NCBI RefSeq assembly: GCF_002902345.1
Contig: NZ_PPQB01000005.1
Coordinates: 215,702 to 279,701, forward strand
Direction of reading: 5' to 3'
Source of the DNA: Staphylococcus arlettae
GTDB lineage: Bacteria; Bacillota; Bacilli; Staphylococcales; Staphylococcaceae
DNA length: 64,000 nt
Part shown: positions 1 through 8,564 of the stretch, piece after piece
Numbering within the stretch: position 1 is the stretch's first letter
How the letters are laid out: every line of letters starts with the position of its first letter
Position numbers and translations under genes: made by a program
The notes under the pieces: generated by a model
What the model saw: the letters and a program-made list of their open reading frames with translations, nothing else
What the model was told of the DNA's origin: nothing
The model's database searches: none

Positions 1-195
1 TTTATTTTTAAATCAATAACTATTCTTTGTATATAGATTGTGGGATTAAATTATTTGAAGTTGTATCTAGTGCAAAGAGCTGAATTTTAGTACTATAGTA
101 TAAGTATAAAAAGTTTATCAAATAAAATAGGTGTTTAAATGGTGAGCTAGTTTAGTTGAAGCAACTTAGAACAAAAACTCTGAGGAGTGAAGAAC

Positions 196-354
196 ATGAG
201 TATTACAACAGTAATTATACTGGCTTTTATTTTATCTATGCTTTTTAAAGTAGGAAGATTGTTAATAAAAAGTCTATTAGCAATGGTTTTTGTATTAATT
301 TATATTTATATTTTAGTGTTTGTATTTACTTGGATTATGCAAAATACAAGTTGA
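196..354 (+). CDS. Small hydrophobic membrane protein, unknown function (52 aa)
   Basis: This short ORF starts with ATG about 6 bases after a good Shine-Dalgarno (GAGGAG at 183-188) and ends in TGA. Almost all of it is hydrophobic, with two likely membrane helices at about residues 3-18 and 27-47 separated by a short basic stretch (K18, R21, K25). It resembles the small protein on the minus strand at 2805-2984: both begin MSI-T-II-LA, carry LF-VG near residue 17-20 and WIM near the end. I do not recognise a characterised family. The Shine-Dalgarno and the paralogue support it being a real gene. Confidence 0.6.
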   Translation: MSITTVIILAFILSMLFKVGRLLIKSLLAMVFVLIYIYILVFVFTWIMQNTS

Positions 355-523
355 AAAATAAGTAAGAACAATTTATACAATTTAGAGTAGGCGTGTACAA
401 TAGCTAGAAATTTTGGCTATAAACCCTCATAGAATTGCAGAATCGAATAGATTTAATTAGTAATTTAGGTTATTATATTATATATCTATATAGGATAATC
501 TGAAGTTTAATGAGGGATAAAAT

Positions 524-1087
524 ATGCAGGGAAATAATAAAACTAAAATTATTTTAATTACACTGGCGATTATTATATTTACCTTATTAGTGTGTGGCAT
601 ATTTTATGGTGCGTATTATTTTATTAAAGAAAATGTCAATTTTAGTGCACCAAATACAGCTTCTGAACAAAAAGAAGGTAAACGAGATAAGCCGAAAGTA
701 GATGTGTTATCGAGTCAATTTAGTAATGACTTTATGCATGCTGATCGTCGCGACGGCTATGCCAATATTACTAAAGGTATTAAACGAGACAGTTTAGAAA
801 ATGAGTTAGGCAGCCCTGATGATAAAATTAAAGTCGATGATGTGCGTGTGTGGGTTTATGGCAATGTTGGTGTTAATTTTAAAGATGATGAAGTGAATCG
901 CGTCTTTATCGTACCCCAAAAAATTACTGTACAAGAATTCCAAAATTATCATGGCAGTGCGACTATACATCAGGCTGATGGAGCATTAATTTACGATGAT
1001 AATACGAGCAATAGTTATACTATTAAAGTTTATGCCGATAAAGAAGGTAAAATTGAAGGCATCGAAAATATTGACCAATTAAGATAG
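524..1087 (+). CDS. Membrane-anchored protein with a BamE/SmpA-like repeat, unknown function
   Basis: The 187-residue product has one N-terminal membrane helix (about residues 8-33). A charged linker and a soluble C-terminal domain follow, predicted to lie outside the membrane. The segment at about 84-130 has the pattern G-[IM]-x-[KR]-x-x-[LV]-x-x-x-LG-x-P-D, then a WVYG motif at 110-113 and a short beta strand pair. This is the look of the small SmpA/OmlA (BamE-like) fold and of DUF4947-type staphylococcal proteins. No lipobox is present, since the residue before the cysteine in the helix is Val. It stands alone, followed by a strong terminator. Function is unknown and the family name is tentative. 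Confidence 0.6.
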   Translation: MQGNNKTKIILITLAIIIFTLLVCGIFYGAYYFIKENVNFSAPNTASEQKEGKRDKPKVDVLSSQFSNDFMHADRRDGYANITKGIKRDSLENELGSPDDKIKVDDVRVWVYGNVGVNFKDDEVNRVFIVPQKITVQEFQNYHGSATIHQADGALIYDDNTSNSYTIKVYADKEGKIEGIENIDQLR

Positions 1088-1115
1088 CAATTAAATAGTG
1101 AGTGATTATTGTTGT

Positions 1116-1155
1116 AAGCAGTGGTAACCGATATCGTTACCGCTGCTTTTATTTT
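1116..1155 (+). terminator. Rho-independent terminator
   Basis: An inverted repeat pairs AAGCAGTGGTAAC with GTTACCGCTGCTT around a short CGATATC loop, followed by a run of T. It ends the transcript of the preceding membrane-anchored protein. Confidence 0.85.
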
Positions 1156-1172
1156 TATTCAAAAATGTATTA

Positions 1173-1210
1173 AATAATGTATATAAATGATATTATTTAT
1201 ATACATTATT
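1173..1210. repeat. Perfect 16-bp inverted repeat upstream of the KAS III gene
   Basis: The arms at 1173-1188 and 1195-1210 are perfectly complementary over 16 bases around a 6-base spacer (GATATT). It is entirely AT-rich apart from one G/C pair per arm and has no T tail, so it looks more like an operator or a 5' UTR stem-loop than a terminator. It lies 36 bases before the ATG of the ketoacyl-ACP synthase III gene at 1246. It does not match the FapR operator as I know it. Confidence 0.6.
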
Positions 1211-1245
1211 TAGCTAGTAACTTAAGATATAAAGGGAGAGGTTTA

Positions 1246-2226
1246 ATGAAATCTTATGCGAGAATTACTGCTCAAGGCGCTTATGTACCATCTAAAATTA
1301 TGACGAATGCTGATTTTGAACAAATTGTAGAAACTTCTGATGACTGGATACGACAACGTACTGGTATAATCGAACGTCGCATTACTGAAGCAGATGAATA
1401 TACTAGTGATATGAGTTATAAGGCTATAATGGATTTGCAACAGAAATACGATGTAGATTTATCTGATGTAGATATGATTATACATGCTACCATTACTCCT
1501 GATTACCATACACCGAGTGTTGCATCATACATTCAAGGTCGTTTAGGATTAACAAACGCAGGTGCGATGGATTTAAATGCTGCATGTGCTGGTTTTACTT
1601 ATGGTTTGAATGTTGCTAACGGGTTAATTAGCTCTGGTCAAAACAAAAAGGTATTAGTAGTTGGTTCAGAAGCATTATCTAAAATCACTGATTACACAGA
1701 CCGTAATACATGTATATTATTTGGCGATGGTGCAGGTGTGTTTTTAGTTGAATATGTTGAATCTGATCCTAGTTTTATAACAAGTCATTCGGGTTCTGAT
1801 GGTGCAAAGGCTGAGAACTTATATTGTTCTGCGTTATCATCAGAGATGTATGGTAATGAGTTAGAAAATGAGGGCAACATCGTTCAAAATGGACGAGGCG
1901 TGTATAAGTGGGCAGTTGGAAACATACCTAGTATTATCCATCAAACATTGACCAAAGTTGATATGACACCACAAGATATAGATTGGTTTGTACCGCATAG
2001 TGCAAATGCGCGCATGATAGAGTCTATTTGTGATAAAGCGCAAATAAATGTTGATAAAGCTTTAATGAGTCTTGCTTATTACGGCAATACTTCCTCTGCG
2101 ACAATTCCATTAGCGATTGATTTAGCGCTTAAAGAAGGTAAAGTACAACAAGGAGACAAAATGTTGTTAGTCGGTTTTGGTGGAGGTTTGGCGTTTGCAT
2201 CCACTTTGATTAAATTGAGTTTATAA
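1246..2226 (+). CDS. 3-oxoacyl-ACP synthase III (KAS III), FabH-like second copy
   Basis: The product condenses acyl-CoA primers with malonyl-ACP to start fatty acid synthesis. The protein is 326 aa from the ATG at 1246, which follows AAAGGGAGAGG. An in-frame upstream start at 1177 lies inside the inverted repeat and lacks a ribosome site. The catalytic triad is intact: Cys114 in NAACAGFTYG, His251 in VPHSANARM and Asn281 in YYGNTSSATIP. The C-terminal GFGGGLAF loop is also present. It stands alone, away from any fab cluster, like the second FabH (FabHB/YhfB) of Bacillus subtilis. It may therefore be an accessory isozyme with different primer preference, or act on a specialised acyl product. 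Family assignment is firm; substrate is inference. Confidence 0.88.
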   Translation: MKSYARITAQGAYVPSKIMTNADFEQIVETSDDWIRQRTGIIERRITEADEYTSDMSYKAIMDLQQKYDVDLSDVDMIIHATITPDYHTPSVASYIQGRLGLTNAGAMDLNAACAGFTYGLNVANGLISSGQNKKVLVVGSEALSKITDYTDRNTCILFGDGAGVFLVEYVESDPSFITSHSGSDGAKAENLYCSALSSEMYGNELENEGNIVQNGRGVYKWAVGNIPSIIHQTLTKVDMTPQDIDWFVPHSANARMIESICDKAQINVDKALMSLAYYGNTSSATIPLAIDLALKEGKVQQGDKMLLVGFGGGLAFASTLIKLSL

Positions 2227-2492
2227 TTTAGTATATTCATCGGTACACATAGATATGACATTTATTATGGGGCAATATGGACATCACTGCAAAAATACTA
2301 CTAAATAATTGTCTTGTTTTGTCATTCTTTGCTATACCAGTGTATATTATAAAGAGCAATAATATGATGTTAAATTTTAAATAGTGTATAAGTATGAAAA
2401 TAATTAATTATGTGGTTTAGATATATACTAGACTATGTGATGCGCAAGCACATTGAGGTAGAATTTATATTAAATATGTACGAGGTGATAAT

Positions 2493-2771
2493 TTGGGAAT
2501 CGTGCTTTTTATAGGTTTGTTTATTCCAATTATTTATATAATGCGTGTTGTTCAAGCGCAACGAAAAATTGATAAACAAGTGTTTGTAAAAACGTTAATT
2601 TACTCACTCATAGGGGCTATTGGAGCGAGTATTATTATTGCAATAGTTGGTCAACAAGGGCGTGCGTTTTATAGTTATTTAATAAGTGGTATCATTGTTG
2701 GAATAATCTGGGCTTGTTTATTATGTGGTTGTTATGCAATATATCAACGTATTGGTAAAAAATTTAAATGA
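2493..2771 (+). CDS. Small integral membrane protein, unknown function (92 aa)
   Basis: The gene starts at TTG 2493, preceded by GAGGTG at 2482-2487. Hydrophobic segments at about residues 1-17, 30-50 and 60-85 suggest three membrane helices, with a short basic connector (QAQRKIDKQ) between the first two. A bidirectional hairpin follows the stop codon at once. I do not recognise a family. The 266-base gap upstream (2227-2492) shows no gene; TTGTCA near 2321 with an AT-rich -10 about 18 bases on could be its promoter. Confidence 0.55.
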   Translation: MGIVLFIGLFIPIIYIMRVVQAQRKIDKQVFVKTLIYSLIGAIGASIIIAIVGQQGRAFYSYLISGIIVGIIWACLLCGCYAIYQRIGKKFK

Positions 2772-2803
2772 AGAGGCTAAGACAAATTGCCAAAGCCTCT
2801 TGC
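2771..2803. terminator. Convergent (bidirectional) terminator hairpin
   Basis: AAGAGGCT at 2771-2778 pairs with AGCCTCTT at 2794-2801. It lies between the plus-strand 92-aa gene and the minus-strand 59-aa gene and can serve both. Confidence 0.7.
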
Positions 2804-2804
2804 T

Positions 2805-2984
2805 TTATGGTATGAAATTAAAACTAAGGTTAAAGTAATCCATTATCCATAGTACGCCTTGATAACCTAAGTAAATACATAAGATGATTATACCTACTGA
2901 AATTAAGAAACGTAGGATAGATAAACCAACTCTGAAAAATAAAATAACTAATAATGCTAGAAGTATAATAGTTAGAATACTCAT
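2805..2984 (-). CDS. Small hydrophobic membrane protein, unknown function (59 aa)
   Basis: The ATG at 2984 has AAAGGGAG eight bases upstream on the minus strand and is preferred over a GTG at 2993 that would overlap that site. Two hydrophobic helices are expected at about residues 2-18 and 24-48. The product resembles the 52-aa protein at 196-354 (MSI-T-II-LA start, LFF-VG, IY, WIM), which suggests a small paralogous family. No known function. Confidence 0.6.
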   Translation of the reverse strand: MSILTIILLALLVILFFRVGLSILRFLISVGIIILCIYLGYQGVLWIMDYFNLSFNFIP

Positions 2985-3128
2985 TAAGTTCACTCCCTTT
3001 ATATGTATTTTACTATAATTTGCGATGTTTTTATATCAGTCAAAAGTTATGAATAAATTAAGGCTGTAGTCTGATGTGATTTGGACACGGTAAGGCTATA
3101 ATTATAAGAAATTAGGAGGAGCGATTTC

Positions 3129-3587
3129 ATGAGGTTTATTTTCAGTATTGTTAAAAATATAATAGCTGTTATAGCAATTATTATAATTGTGTTTTTTGCC
3201 TTGAAATATGCACCATTTTTAAAGGATCAAGAGTGGAATCCGATGTATGAAAATAAACCATCATATCAAAGTAATACTACAGATCCTCAACTAACTAGGG
3301 GACAACGTTATTCTGTTGAAGATAATGATTTATTAAATAACGTACCTTTAGGACAAACTAAACAAGTATTTGACTGGTTAAATAAAAAAGAATTTATGTC
3401 TGTTTCTGGTTTAGGACGAATGGGTTATAATGATGAGTACCTTGCTGGTCAAAGAAGAGATAAATTTATTATCTATAAATTTGGTGAAGATTCAATTAGG
3501 GTGTACTCTACAGAAATAGAAATGCACCAAGATTTACAACGGTTAAGTCAAGATATAGAATTAAAACCACGGGAAGCATACGACTAA
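3129..3587 (+). CDS. Membrane-anchored hypothetical protein (DUF4930-like)
   Basis: The 152-aa product has a long N-terminal membrane helix (about residues 7-27) and a hydrophilic C-terminal domain. That domain contains DLLNNVPLGQTKQVFDWLNKKEF and a conserved-looking GLGRMGYND segment. A strong AGGAGG lies just before the ATG. It resembles a staphylococcal family annotated as DUF4930, but I recall this only loosely. It is followed by a small hydrophilic ORF and could be cotranscribed with it. Function unknown. Confidence 0.6.
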   Translation: MRFIFSIVKNIIAVIAIIIIVFFALKYAPFLKDQEWNPMYENKPSYQSNTTDPQLTRGQRYSVEDNDLLNNVPLGQTKQVFDWLNKKEFMSVSGLGRMGYNDEYLAGQRRDKFIIYKFGEDSIRVYSTEIEMHQDLQRLSQDIELKPREAYD

Positions 3588-3656
3588 TAGTTTGAATTCT
3601 GTGATTAAATAAGTTACTTTAATCTTGAGAATGAATTTAAAGGTTGGTGTCTAAAA

Positions 3657-3809
3657 ATGAGTGAACAATCTAAAGATAAGAAAGCAGACGAGCAATCTAA
3701 GGCGCAAAATTTATTTGCTCGCTGGCGTAAGGATGAAACCTTATATAAAGAAGATCAGAAAGATTCTGATGAATCTAAATCAGAATCAAATACTGATAAA
3801 GACGCATAG
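3657..3809 (+). CDS. Small highly charged protein, unknown function (50 aa)
   Basis: The ORF starts at ATG 3657, with AAAGGTTGGTG upstream, and ends at TAG 3807. The product is very hydrophilic: Lys, Asp, Glu and Ser dominate, with one short aromatic patch (NLFARWRKDETLYKE) in the middle that could form an amphipathic helix. It lies 69 bases after the DUF4930-like gene and directly before a terminator, so the two probably share a transcript. No family recognised. Confidence 0.55.
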   Translation: MSEQSKDKKADEQSKAQNLFARWRKDETLYKEDQKDSDESKSESNTDKDA

Positions 3810-3818
3810 CGTTTGATT

Positions 3819-3856
3819 GAAAGGCTGGAGCATAATTATGTTCTGGTCTTTCACTT
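3819..3856 (+). terminator. Rho-independent terminator with several G-U pairs
   Basis: The arms 3819-3834 and 3837-3852 pair over 16 positions on the plus-strand RNA if G-U pairs are allowed, followed by ACTTTATT. Because of the wobble pairs it works as a plus-strand structure only, which fits the orientation of the genes upstream. Confidence 0.65.
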
Positions 3857-4237
3857 TATTGTGGCTTCAATTTAATAAAACTGGATGCAAAAATGTATCA
3901 GCTGTCCAAATAACATAGTAAGTTATCAATATAGGGATAGATAGAGTTTTCCTACGATTTTAAGTAAATAACAGTAGCATCAATAGAAAATGGTGAAAAT
4001 GTATAAGTTATTTTAGTATCTTTATCACTTTTCTTGGTATAATAAGATATATAAATTTATATAAAGTTAAAGTAGAAAATTTATTATGAAGTAGTAAATC
4101 AAGATTGAAATATAAAGTTTTAGGGAAAGTAAATTTCGTAGTGAAATTGCTAGGGTTATGGCTTTATTTCAATACGTTTGTGCTATAAAATGATAAGAGA
4201 ATTGAAAATTTAAAGTGTGCTAATAGAGGTGTTTAGT
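3857..4237. other. Intergenic region before mreC
   Basis: These 381 bases hold no convincing ORF. An extended -10 (TGG followed by TATAAT at 4038-4043) lacks a good -35. A second weak -10 (TATAAA near 4186) lies closer to mreC. I see no repeat or riboswitch in it. Confidence 0.5.
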
Positions 4238-5101
4238 TTGTCAAAGTTTTTTAGAAATAACAAACTCATTGTTATTTTGTGTGCCATTATAGTTTTTATA
4301 TCTTTGATAGGAATTTCTTTAAGGTCGCAATCTCAATCACATGCTGAACAGTATGTAGGAGATACTGTAGCTTTTGGACAACGTGCTGTGAGTTATCCTG
4401 TACAATTTGTTTCTGGTTTCATTGGAGATTTATTTTCTACATCGAATAATGACAAACCTTCAAATAAGGAAAAACAGTTAGAAGCGGAAAATCAACGCCT
4501 GAAAGCTGACAATAAGAAATATAAAAAAGAATTAGATATAGAAGATATTTCTAAGTATGACCCTATTTCTAGCACAGTATTGTCAAGAAATCCTGATCAA
4601 TGGATGAATACATTTGTCATAGATAAAGGATCAAAGAATGGCGTGGAAAGTAATATGGCTGTTATGACTTCTGAAGGTTTAGTTGGCCGAATTTCCAAAG
4701 TAAATCAATTTTCATCTCAGGTGGATTTGATTTCGACTAATACCCGTTCTAATCGTTTATCAGTTAACATTCAACATGATGATAAAAATGTGTTTGGATT
4801 AATTGATCAATATGACGCTAAGAAAGAAGAGCTTGTTATTACTGATATCAATAACAAAGATAAAGTTGAAAAGGGTGACAAAGTAGTAACGAGTGGTTTG
4901 GCAGATCAGTTGCCAAGTAGTCTTTACATAGGTGAAGTAACAAAAGTAGAAAATGATCAATATGGTTTGTCTAAAGAGATTAGGGTTAAACCTGCAGCTT
5001 CACTAGCCGATTTAAATCATGTATATGTTGCAAAACGAGATCCACAAACAATACCTGATGAAAGTGCAGCAACGTCTGAAAATGAAAGTGGTGTAGAATA
5101 A
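4238..5101 (+). CDS. mreC: Cell shape-determining protein MreC
   Basis: MreC is a bitopic membrane protein that organises the peptidoglycan elongation machinery. The TTG at 4238 (after AGAGGTG) gives MSKFFRNNKLIVILC, the usual staphylococcal N-terminus; an in-frame ATG-less extension to 4217 is not supported. A membrane helix (about 8-28) is followed by a coiled coil (about 75-105, KEKQLEAENQRLKADNKKYK). A two-barrel extracellular domain comes next, with the typical VIDKGSKNGVESNMAV and GLVGRI motifs, and the tail is acidic. mreD overlaps by one base (TAATG). Cocci keep mreCD although they lack mreB. Length 287 aa is normal. Confidence 0.93.
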   Translation: MSKFFRNNKLIVILCAIIVFISLIGISLRSQSQSHAEQYVGDTVAFGQRAVSYPVQFVSGFIGDLFSTSNNDKPSNKEKQLEAENQRLKADNKKYKKELDIEDISKYDPISSTVLSRNPDQWMNTFVIDKGSKNGVESNMAVMTSEGLVGRISKVNQFSSQVDLISTNTRSNRLSVNIQHDDKNVFGLIDQYDAKKEELVITDINNKDKVEKGDKVVTSGLADQLPSSLYIGEVTKVENDQYGLSKEIRVKPAASLADLNHVYVAKRDPQTIPDESAATSENESGVE

Positions 5102-5625
5102 TGAGAGCCTTATACTACTTTTTAATCGGTGTAGTTTTATTTTACATAGATACAATTGTTGGTTTATTAATACCGATGCAGATTGGTAGTAAGGCGATTA
5201 TTTTTGTCCCACATTTAACATTAATGTATATACTAATCGTTTGTATCTATCGTAGTTTTGGAGTTGCTTTAGTGTTAGCGATAGTCTTTGGTTTGGTTTC
5301 GGATTTATATTTCGGGGCATTTTATGGCTTATACTTGTTTGGCTATATTTTGTTAGTAGTTGTAATGGACTTTTTTTTCAAGGTGTTTTACCGAGACAAA
5401 GAAATGCTTTTTATAATTATTATAGTCAACACTATAGCAATCGAAATATATGCAGCTATTATGTATGGAGCAATTGGCCTCATTCAGTTTGATTTAATCG
5501 ACTTCTTAGCGTTCAGACTTGTTCCTACATTAATATTAAATATTGTATTGCTCATTATACTCTTTCCGATTACTACCAAATTTTTTGAAAAACTACAATT
5601 GAAGATTGACAGCAAGAAACGGTAA
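5101..5625 (+). CDS. mreD: Rod shape-determining membrane protein MreD
   Basis: The 174-aa polytopic protein has five or six membrane helices through most of its length and a short basic tail. It carries the family pattern of an early PHL-LMY-L motif and a GLVSDLYFGAFYGLYLFGY segment (about residues 61-80). It is translationally coupled to mreC through a one-base overlap and likely works with it in the wall elongation complex. The L21 leader and rplU follow. Confidence 0.92.
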   Translation: MRALYYFLIGVVLFYIDTIVGLLIPMQIGSKAIIFVPHLTLMYILIVCIYRSFGVALVLAIVFGLVSDLYFGAFYGLYLFGYILLVVVMDFFFKVFYRDKEMLFIIIIVNTIAIEIYAAIMYGAIGLIQFDLIDFLAFRLVPTLILNIVLLIILFPITTKFFEKLQLKIDSKKR

Positions 5626-5635
5626 TGCTAAAATG

Positions 5636-5738
5636 CAGTAGTTGAGTAGTTTCAAGCTACATACAACCGCTCGATTACAGGTTATAAGTACATTATGTCA
5701 CCTGTAGTTGGCGTGACTTAAATTATAGGAGGTGCAAA
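5636..5738 (+). promoter_or_regulatory. L21 leader (ribosomal protein autoregulation element)
   Basis: The structured 5' UTR of rplU contains a hairpin ACAGGT (5677-5682) with ACCTGT (5700-5705) and flanking short helices. Position and look match the Firmicute L21 leader known upstream of rplU-prp-rpmA. It likely lets L21 or an associated protein repress its own operon. The outer boundaries are approximate. Confidence 0.6.
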
Positions 5739-5740
5739 GT

Positions 5741-6049
5741 ATGTTTGCTATTATTGAAACAGGTGGAAAACAAATCAAAGTTGAAGAAGGCCAAGAAATC
5801 TTCGTTGAAAAATTAGACGTAAATGAAGGTGACGCATTCACTTTTGACAAAGTATTATTCGTAGGTGGAGACGCAGTTAAAGTTGGTGCTCCAACAGTAG
5901 AAGGTGCTACAGTTTCAGCTACAGTTCAAAAACAAGGACGTGGCAAGAAAATCACTGTCTTTACTTACAAACGTCGTAAAGACTCTAAACGTAAAAAAGG
6001 ACATCGTCAACCTTACACTAAATTAACTATCGACAAAATCAACGCATAA
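5741..6049 (+). CDS. rplU: 50S ribosomal protein L21
   Basis: L21 binds 23S rRNA in the large subunit. The 102-aa product begins [18 protein letters not shown]. The ATG at 5741 follows TAGGAGGTG and is preferred over a GTG at 5732 that lies inside that site. The C-terminal basic [23 protein letters not shown] region is typical of L21 and binds rRNA. Downstream prp and rpmA follow in the classic operon order. Confidence 0.97.
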   Translation: MFAIIETGGKQIKVEEGQEIFVEKLDVNEGDAFTFDKVLFVGGDAVKVGAPTVEGATVSATVQKQGRGKKITVFTYKRRKDSKRKKGHRQPYTKLTIDKINA

Positions 6050-6051
6050 TT

Positions 6052-6372
6052 ATGATTACAGTCGATGTTACATTAAATGACGACGGTCGAGTGACCGACG
6101 TTATAATGGACGGTCACGCTGATTATGGTGATTATGGACATGATATAGTTTGTGCCGGTGCTTCAGCAGTATTGTTCGGTAGCGTAAATGCGATTATGGG
6201 ACTTACAAGCGAAAAGCCAGATATAGACTATAATGACGATGGAGGACATTTTCATATAAGAAGTGTCGATACCAATAATGAACAAGCACAATTAATTCTT
6301 CAAGCTATGCTTGTGTCACTACAAACCATAGAAGAAGAGTACAACGAAAATATTAGACTAAATTATAAGTGA
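6052..6372 (+). CDS. prp: Ribosomal-processing cysteine protease Prp
   Basis: Prp removes the N-terminal extension of ribosomal protein L27, an essential step shown in Staphylococcus aureus. The 106-aa product has the catalytic pair His22 (DGHADYG) and Cys34 ([10 protein letters not shown]) in their usual positions. It is wedged between rplU (2-base gap) and rpmA, whose product carries the matching cleavage site. The older name is YsxB. Confidence 0.95.
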   Translation: MITVDVTLNDDGRVTDVIMDGHADYGDYGHDIVCAGASAVLFGSVNAIMGLTSEKPDIDYNDDGGHFHIRSVDTNNEQAQLILQAMLVSLQTIEEEYNENIRLNYK

Positions 6373-6383
6373 GGTGCAACTCA

Positions 6384-6668
6384 ATGCTAAAATTAAACTT
6401 ACAGTTCTTCGCATCTAAAAAAGGGGTAAGTTCTACAAAAAACGGACGTGACTCTGAATCAAAACGTTTAGGTGCTAAACGCGCAGATGGACAATATGTT
6501 ACAGGCGGTTCAATTTTATTCCGTCAACGTGGTACAAAAATTTATCCTGGTGAAAATGTAGGTCGCGGTGGTGACGATACATTATTCGCTAAAATCGACG
6601 GCGTTGTAAAATTCGAACGTAAAGGTCGCGACAAAAAACAAGTATCTGTATATTCAGCTGCTGAGTAA
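6384..6668 (+). CDS. rpmA: 50S ribosomal protein L27 with cleavable N-terminus
   Basis: L27 reaches the peptidyl transferase centre through its N-terminus. The ATG at 6384, after GAGGTG, gives a 94-aa precursor starting [14 protein letters not shown]. The first nine residues form the extension that Prp cuts between Phe9 and Ala10 in Firmicutes; the rest is canonical L27 ([17 protein letters not shown] and so on). The operon ends here at a strong terminator. Confidence 0.97.
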   Translation: MLKLNLQFFASKKGVSSTKNGRDSESKRLGAKRADGQYVTGGSILFRQRGTKIYPGENVGRGGDDTLFAKIDGVVKFERKGRDKKQVSVYSAAE

Positions 6669-6678
6669 TTTGTCTTTG

Positions 6679-6716
6679 TTAACACCAGAAGTCTTAACTT
6701 CTGGTGTTTATTTTTT
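6679..6716 (+). terminator. Rho-independent terminator after rpmA
   Basis: AACACCAGAAGT pairs with ACTTCTGGTGTT around a small loop and is followed by TATTTTTTG. Confidence 0.92.
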
Positions 6717-6795
6717 GTCTTTATTTTCTATAGAACAACTTAATGATATAATATAAAGGATATTGAAATAAAACCGAGAAAAAAGAGGTGAGAAG

Positions 6796-8085
6796 ATGTT
6801 TGTCGATCAAGTGAAAATATCACTTAAAGCTGGTGATGGTGGTAATGGTATTACCGCATATAGAAGAGAAAAATATGTACCATTTGGTGGCCCCGCTGGC
6901 GGTGATGGTGGTAATGGCGCATCTGTTGTATTTGAAGTGGACGAAGGACTAAGAACGTTATTGGATTTTAGATACCAAAGTCATTTTAAAGCCAAAACAG
7001 GTGAAGCAGGTCAAAGTAGTAATATGCATGGTAAAAATGCAGAAGATTTAGTACTTAAAGTTCCACCAGGTACGATTATAAAAAGTGTTGAAACAGAAGA
7101 AATCCTTGCTGATTTGGTTGAACATGGTCAACGAGCTAGTATAGCTAAAGGTGGACGTGGTGGACGCGGGAATTCTCGCTTTGCATCACCAAGAAATCCG
7201 GCACCAGATTTTAGTGAAAATGGTGAACCAGGTGAAGAAATAGAAGTTACTTTAGAACTGAAATTAATGGCAGATGTAGGTTTAGTTGGCTTTCCTAGTG
7301 TAGGTAAATCAACATTGTTATCAATTGTTTCTAAAGCTAAACCTAAAATTGGAGCATACCATTTCACAACAATTAAACCCAATTTGGGTGTAGTATCAAC
7401 ACCGGATAATAGAAGTTTTGTTATGGCTGATTTACCAGGTCTAATCGAAGGTGCGGCAGATGGTGTCGGCTTAGGACATCAATTTTTACGTCATGTAGAA
7501 CGTACTAAAGTTATCGTACATATGATTGATATGAGCGGTTCTGAAGGACGAGATCCTTACGAAGATTATCAAATTATTAATAAAGAATTAAGAGCATATG
7601 CAAGCCGTTTAGAAGAAAGGCCACAAATAATTGTGGCTAATAAGATGGATATGCCAGATTCGGAAGATAACTTAACTTTATTTAAAGAACAATTGAATGA
7701 TGATAATGTTAGTATTATTCCGCTATCGACATTTACACGTGAAAACTTAGATAAGTTGTTGTACACCATCGCTGATACACTAAATACAGTAAAAGATGTC
7801 GATTATAGTGAAAAAGAAGAACTTGGAGTCAACAGAGTGCTTTATAAACATACACCAAATCAAGATACGTTTACGATTACACGTGATGATGATGGTGCTT
7901 ATGTTGTTAAAGGTAAAGCAATTGAACGTATGTTCAAAATGACTGACTTTAACAGCGACCCTGCAGTTAGACGATTTGCTAGACAAATGCGTTCTATGGG
8001 TATCGATGATGCACTTAGAGCACGTGGTTGTGAAAATGGTGATATAGTTAGAATTTTAGGCGGCGAGTTTGAATTTATTGAATAG
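6796..8085 (+). CDS. obg: GTPase Obg (CgtA), ribosome assembly factor
   Basis: Obg is an essential GTPase of late 50S assembly and the stringent response. The 429-aa protein has the glycine-rich Obg fold first (residues 1-158, with GGDGGNG repeats). The G domain follows, with GFPSVGKS at about 165-172, DLPGLIEGA and NKMD. The C-terminal OCT domain found in Gram-positive Obg comes last. GAGGTG lies before the ATG. pheB follows after 11 bases. Confidence 0.96.
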   Translation: MFVDQVKISLKAGDGGNGITAYRREKYVPFGGPAGGDGGNGASVVFEVDEGLRTLLDFRYQSHFKAKTGEAGQSSNMHGKNAEDLVLKVPPGTIIKSVETEEILADLVEHGQRASIAKGGRGGRGNSRFASPRNPAPDFSENGEPGEEIEVTLELKLMADVGLVGFPSVGKSTLLSIVSKAKPKIGAYHFTTIKPNLGVVSTPDNRSFVMADLPGLIEGAADGVGLGHQFLRHVERTKVIVHMIDMSGSEGRDPYEDYQIINKELRAYASRLEERPQIIVANKMDMPDSEDNLTLFKEQLNDDNVSIIPLSTFTRENLDKLLYTIADTLNTVKDVDYSEKEELGVNRVLYKHTPNQDTFTITRDDDGAYVVKGKAIERMFKMTDFNSDPAVRRFARQMRSMGIDDALRARGCENGDIVRILGGEFEFIE

Positions 8086-8096
8086 AGGTGCTTAGG

Positions 8097-8552
8097 ATGG
8101 ACAGCAAAGATTATAAAAAGTTTTATTTAATTCGTGAAGATGTATTACCAGAGTCAGTTGTAAAAACATTAATGATTAAAGATGCTTTGAAAAACGATCC
8201 CACACTGTCCATTTTCGAAGCAGTTAAACAGTTTGATTTATCACGAAGTGCTTTTTATAAGTATCGGGATACAATCTTTCCCGTCGACGAAAAGATGGAA
8301 AATACAAAGGAATTTACATTAATCTTATATGTCAATGATATTATTGGTATGTTGGCAGAAGTGCTAAATAAATTGTCAGCATTAAATTTATCCGTATTAA
8401 CAATTCATCAAAGTATACCTATGGATAATAGGGCGACAATAACGGTATCATTAGATGCTAAAGGAACTAATTTAGAAATTGATGATGTTATAGCGTCGCT
8501 ACAAACAATAGATTATGTATCAAAAGTTGAATTAATAAGTATGACAATATAA
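8097..8552 (+). CDS. pheB: ACT domain protein PheB (UPF0735)
   Basis: The ATG at 8097 follows GAGGTG at 8085-8090 and is preferred over the earlier in-frame TTG at 8088. The 151-aa product has an N-terminal helix-turn-helix-like segment (about 35-60, LSIFEAVKQFDLSRSAFYKYRD) and a C-terminal ACT domain (about 72-145) that may bind an amino acid. In Bacillus the same gene lies next to obg and is annotated pheB, but its role is not well established. Confidence 0.85.
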   Translation: MDSKDYKKFYLIREDVLPESVVKTLMIKDALKNDPTLSIFEAVKQFDLSRSAFYKYRDTIFPVDEKMENTKEFTLILYVNDIIGMLAEVLNKLSALNLSVLTIHQSIPMDNRATITVSLDAKGTNLEIDDVIASLQTIDYVSKVELISMTI

Positions 8553-8564
8553 GGAAGTGTTGAA

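Noticed and set aside
83-115. Possible FapR-type operator near the left end (TTAGTACTATAGTATAA)
   Set aside because: Only the left half matches the known FapR consensus and no fatty acid gene follows directly.
1177-1245. 23-residue N-terminal extension of the KAS III gene
   Set aside because: It is encoded by the perfect inverted repeat, lacks a Shine-Dalgarno, and the family starts at the ATG at 1246.
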